From the NCBI GenBank assembly GCA_964632355.1, contig CAZWBW010000014.1, positions 1-40,175 of the forward strand: a DNA stretch of 40,175 nt. The letters are read 5' to 3'. Below the pieces are notes generated by a model. It was not told the DNA's origin. It searched no databases and was given only the letters and a program-made list of their open reading frames with translations. Below, piece after piece: positions 39,697-40,175 of the stretch. The translations under genes and the position numbers were made by a program. Within the stretch, counting starts at the first letter, position 1. Each line of letters starts with the position of its first letter. The stretch is from JALOAP01 sp964632355. GTDB lineage: Bacteria; Chloroflexota; Dehalococcoidia; Tepidiformales; Tepidiformaceae.

Positions 39697-39704
39697 TTTC
39701 CCGG

Positions 39705-40175
39705 ATGCTGCTCTTCAACGCCCGGGAGCTCTTCGACAATCCGCCCGCACTCATGGCCTACCTGGCAGCCATCGCCGTCACGTTCATGACGGGGCTGGCA
39801 TTCCATGAGTTCAGCCACGCGTGGGCAGCGTATGAACAGGGCGACGACACAGCGGCGCGCCAGGGGCGGCTGACGCTGAACCCGCTCGCTCACCTCGACC
39901 CGTTGGGCACGGCGCTGCTCGTACTCGTCGGCATCGGCTGGGCGAAGCCAACGCCGTTCAATCCCTACCGGCTCAGCCACGGGCCCCGCTGGGGGAGTGT
40001 GATCGTAGCGGCCGCTGGGCCGGCTTCGAACTTCGTGTTCGCGACCATTGCGGCGCTTCCGATCAAGCTCGGCTGGATCGACAGCATCACCAGCTTCAAC
40101 CGAATCAGCGACGCGAGCGGAGAGGAAATCCTGGGGCTGTTCCTGGTGTTCATCGCGTCGATCAACATCATCCTG
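39705..40175 (+). CDS. Site-2-type (M50) membrane metalloprotease, truncated by window edge
   Basis: The first 157 residues of a polytopic intramembrane zinc protease are present; the frame is still open at the window end. The first long membrane helix carries the zinc-binding motif FHEFSHAWAAY (His34, Glu35, His38). It is followed by LTLNPLAHLDPLGT (about 64-77) and AAGPASNFVFATIAA, the standard landmarks of the compact S2P/FtsH-independent M50 branch. Such enzymes often process small membrane proteins; the target is unknown. No Shine-Dalgarno site precedes the ATG at 39705. Confidence 0.92.
   Translation, partial: MLLFNARELFDNPPALMAYLAAIAVTFMTGLAFHEFSHAWAAYEQGDDTAARQGRLTLNPLAHLDPLGTALLVLVGIGWAKPTPFNPYRLSHGPRWGSVIVAAAGPASNFVFATIAALPIKLGWIDSITSFNRISDASGEEILGLFLVFIASINIIL

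Overview
The window is a high-GC bacterial chromosome segment from a draft assembly: a run of ten Ns lies at 1553-1562. Every confident gene has the strong G/C third-position bias that also creates many long antisense shadow frames. Gene content (fused CaiB-type CoA-transferase, acyl-CoA dehydrogenase with an APH-like kinase nearby, DUF6391, tandem Usp, TolB-like propellers, TreY/TreZ, a housekeeping sigma factor) suggests a Chloroflexota-type organism, perhaps a relative of Dehalococcoidia/Tepidiformales. That placement is inference; no rRNA or ribosomal protein gene is present to test it. I found no tRNA, rRNA, CRISPR array, IS element or phage module.

Layout. 1-1411: MoxR ATPase and truncated DUF58 protein (minus). 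1658-3310: orphan PAS-GAF histidine kinase (plus). 3317-7197: double-domain CoA-transferase and a metallo-beta-lactamase/rhodanese protein (minus). 7249-8365: a 30-residue membrane peptide and a VanY-type peptidase (plus). 8372-8899: HEAT-repeat protein (minus). 9080-12301: malate dehydrogenase, zinc-ribbon protein and primary sigma factor (plus), with strong intrinsic terminators after the first and last. 12357-21312: eight overlapping minus-strand genes that form one heptose/glycan operon. 21579-22608: SRPBCC protein and small ORFs. 22666-28364: treY, treZ and an APH-like kinase. 28488-32333: polyprenyl-phosphate sugar-1-phosphate transferase, acyl-CoA dehydrogenase, cupin, a small proline-rich ORF and tandem Usp. 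32334-32615: an unexplained structured intergenic region. 32616-35168: AI-2E-family permease, ChaB-like protein and DUF2231-Rieske protein. 35165-39446: four-gene minus-strand operon of two membrane-anchored propeller proteins, a lysozyme-fold protein and DUF6391. 39705-end: truncated site-2-type protease.

The most notable system is the 12357-21312 operon. It encodes sedoheptulose-7-phosphate isomerase (GmhA) fused to a GT4 glycosyltransferase, heptose-bisphosphate phosphatase (GmhB), the bifunctional heptose kinase/adenylyltransferase (HldE), a classical SDR, three GT9 heptosyltransferase-like enzymes and another glycosyltransferase. Together these could take sedoheptulose 7-phosphate to ADP-D-glycero-beta-D-manno-heptose and transfer the heptose to a surface glycan. 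The usual 6-epimerase HldD is not in the window. If the host is a monoderm Chloroflexota, the acceptor cannot be ordinary LPS, so a heptosylated S-layer, lipid-linked glycan or glycoprotein is the attractive hypothesis. The TagO/WecA-like transferase at 28488-29576 could supply a lipid-linked starter, but nothing in the sequence links it directly.

A second recurrent feature is translation without Shine-Dalgarno sites. Several first genes have a TAnnnT hexamer exactly 6 (once 8) bases before the start codon, as expected for leaderless mRNAs.
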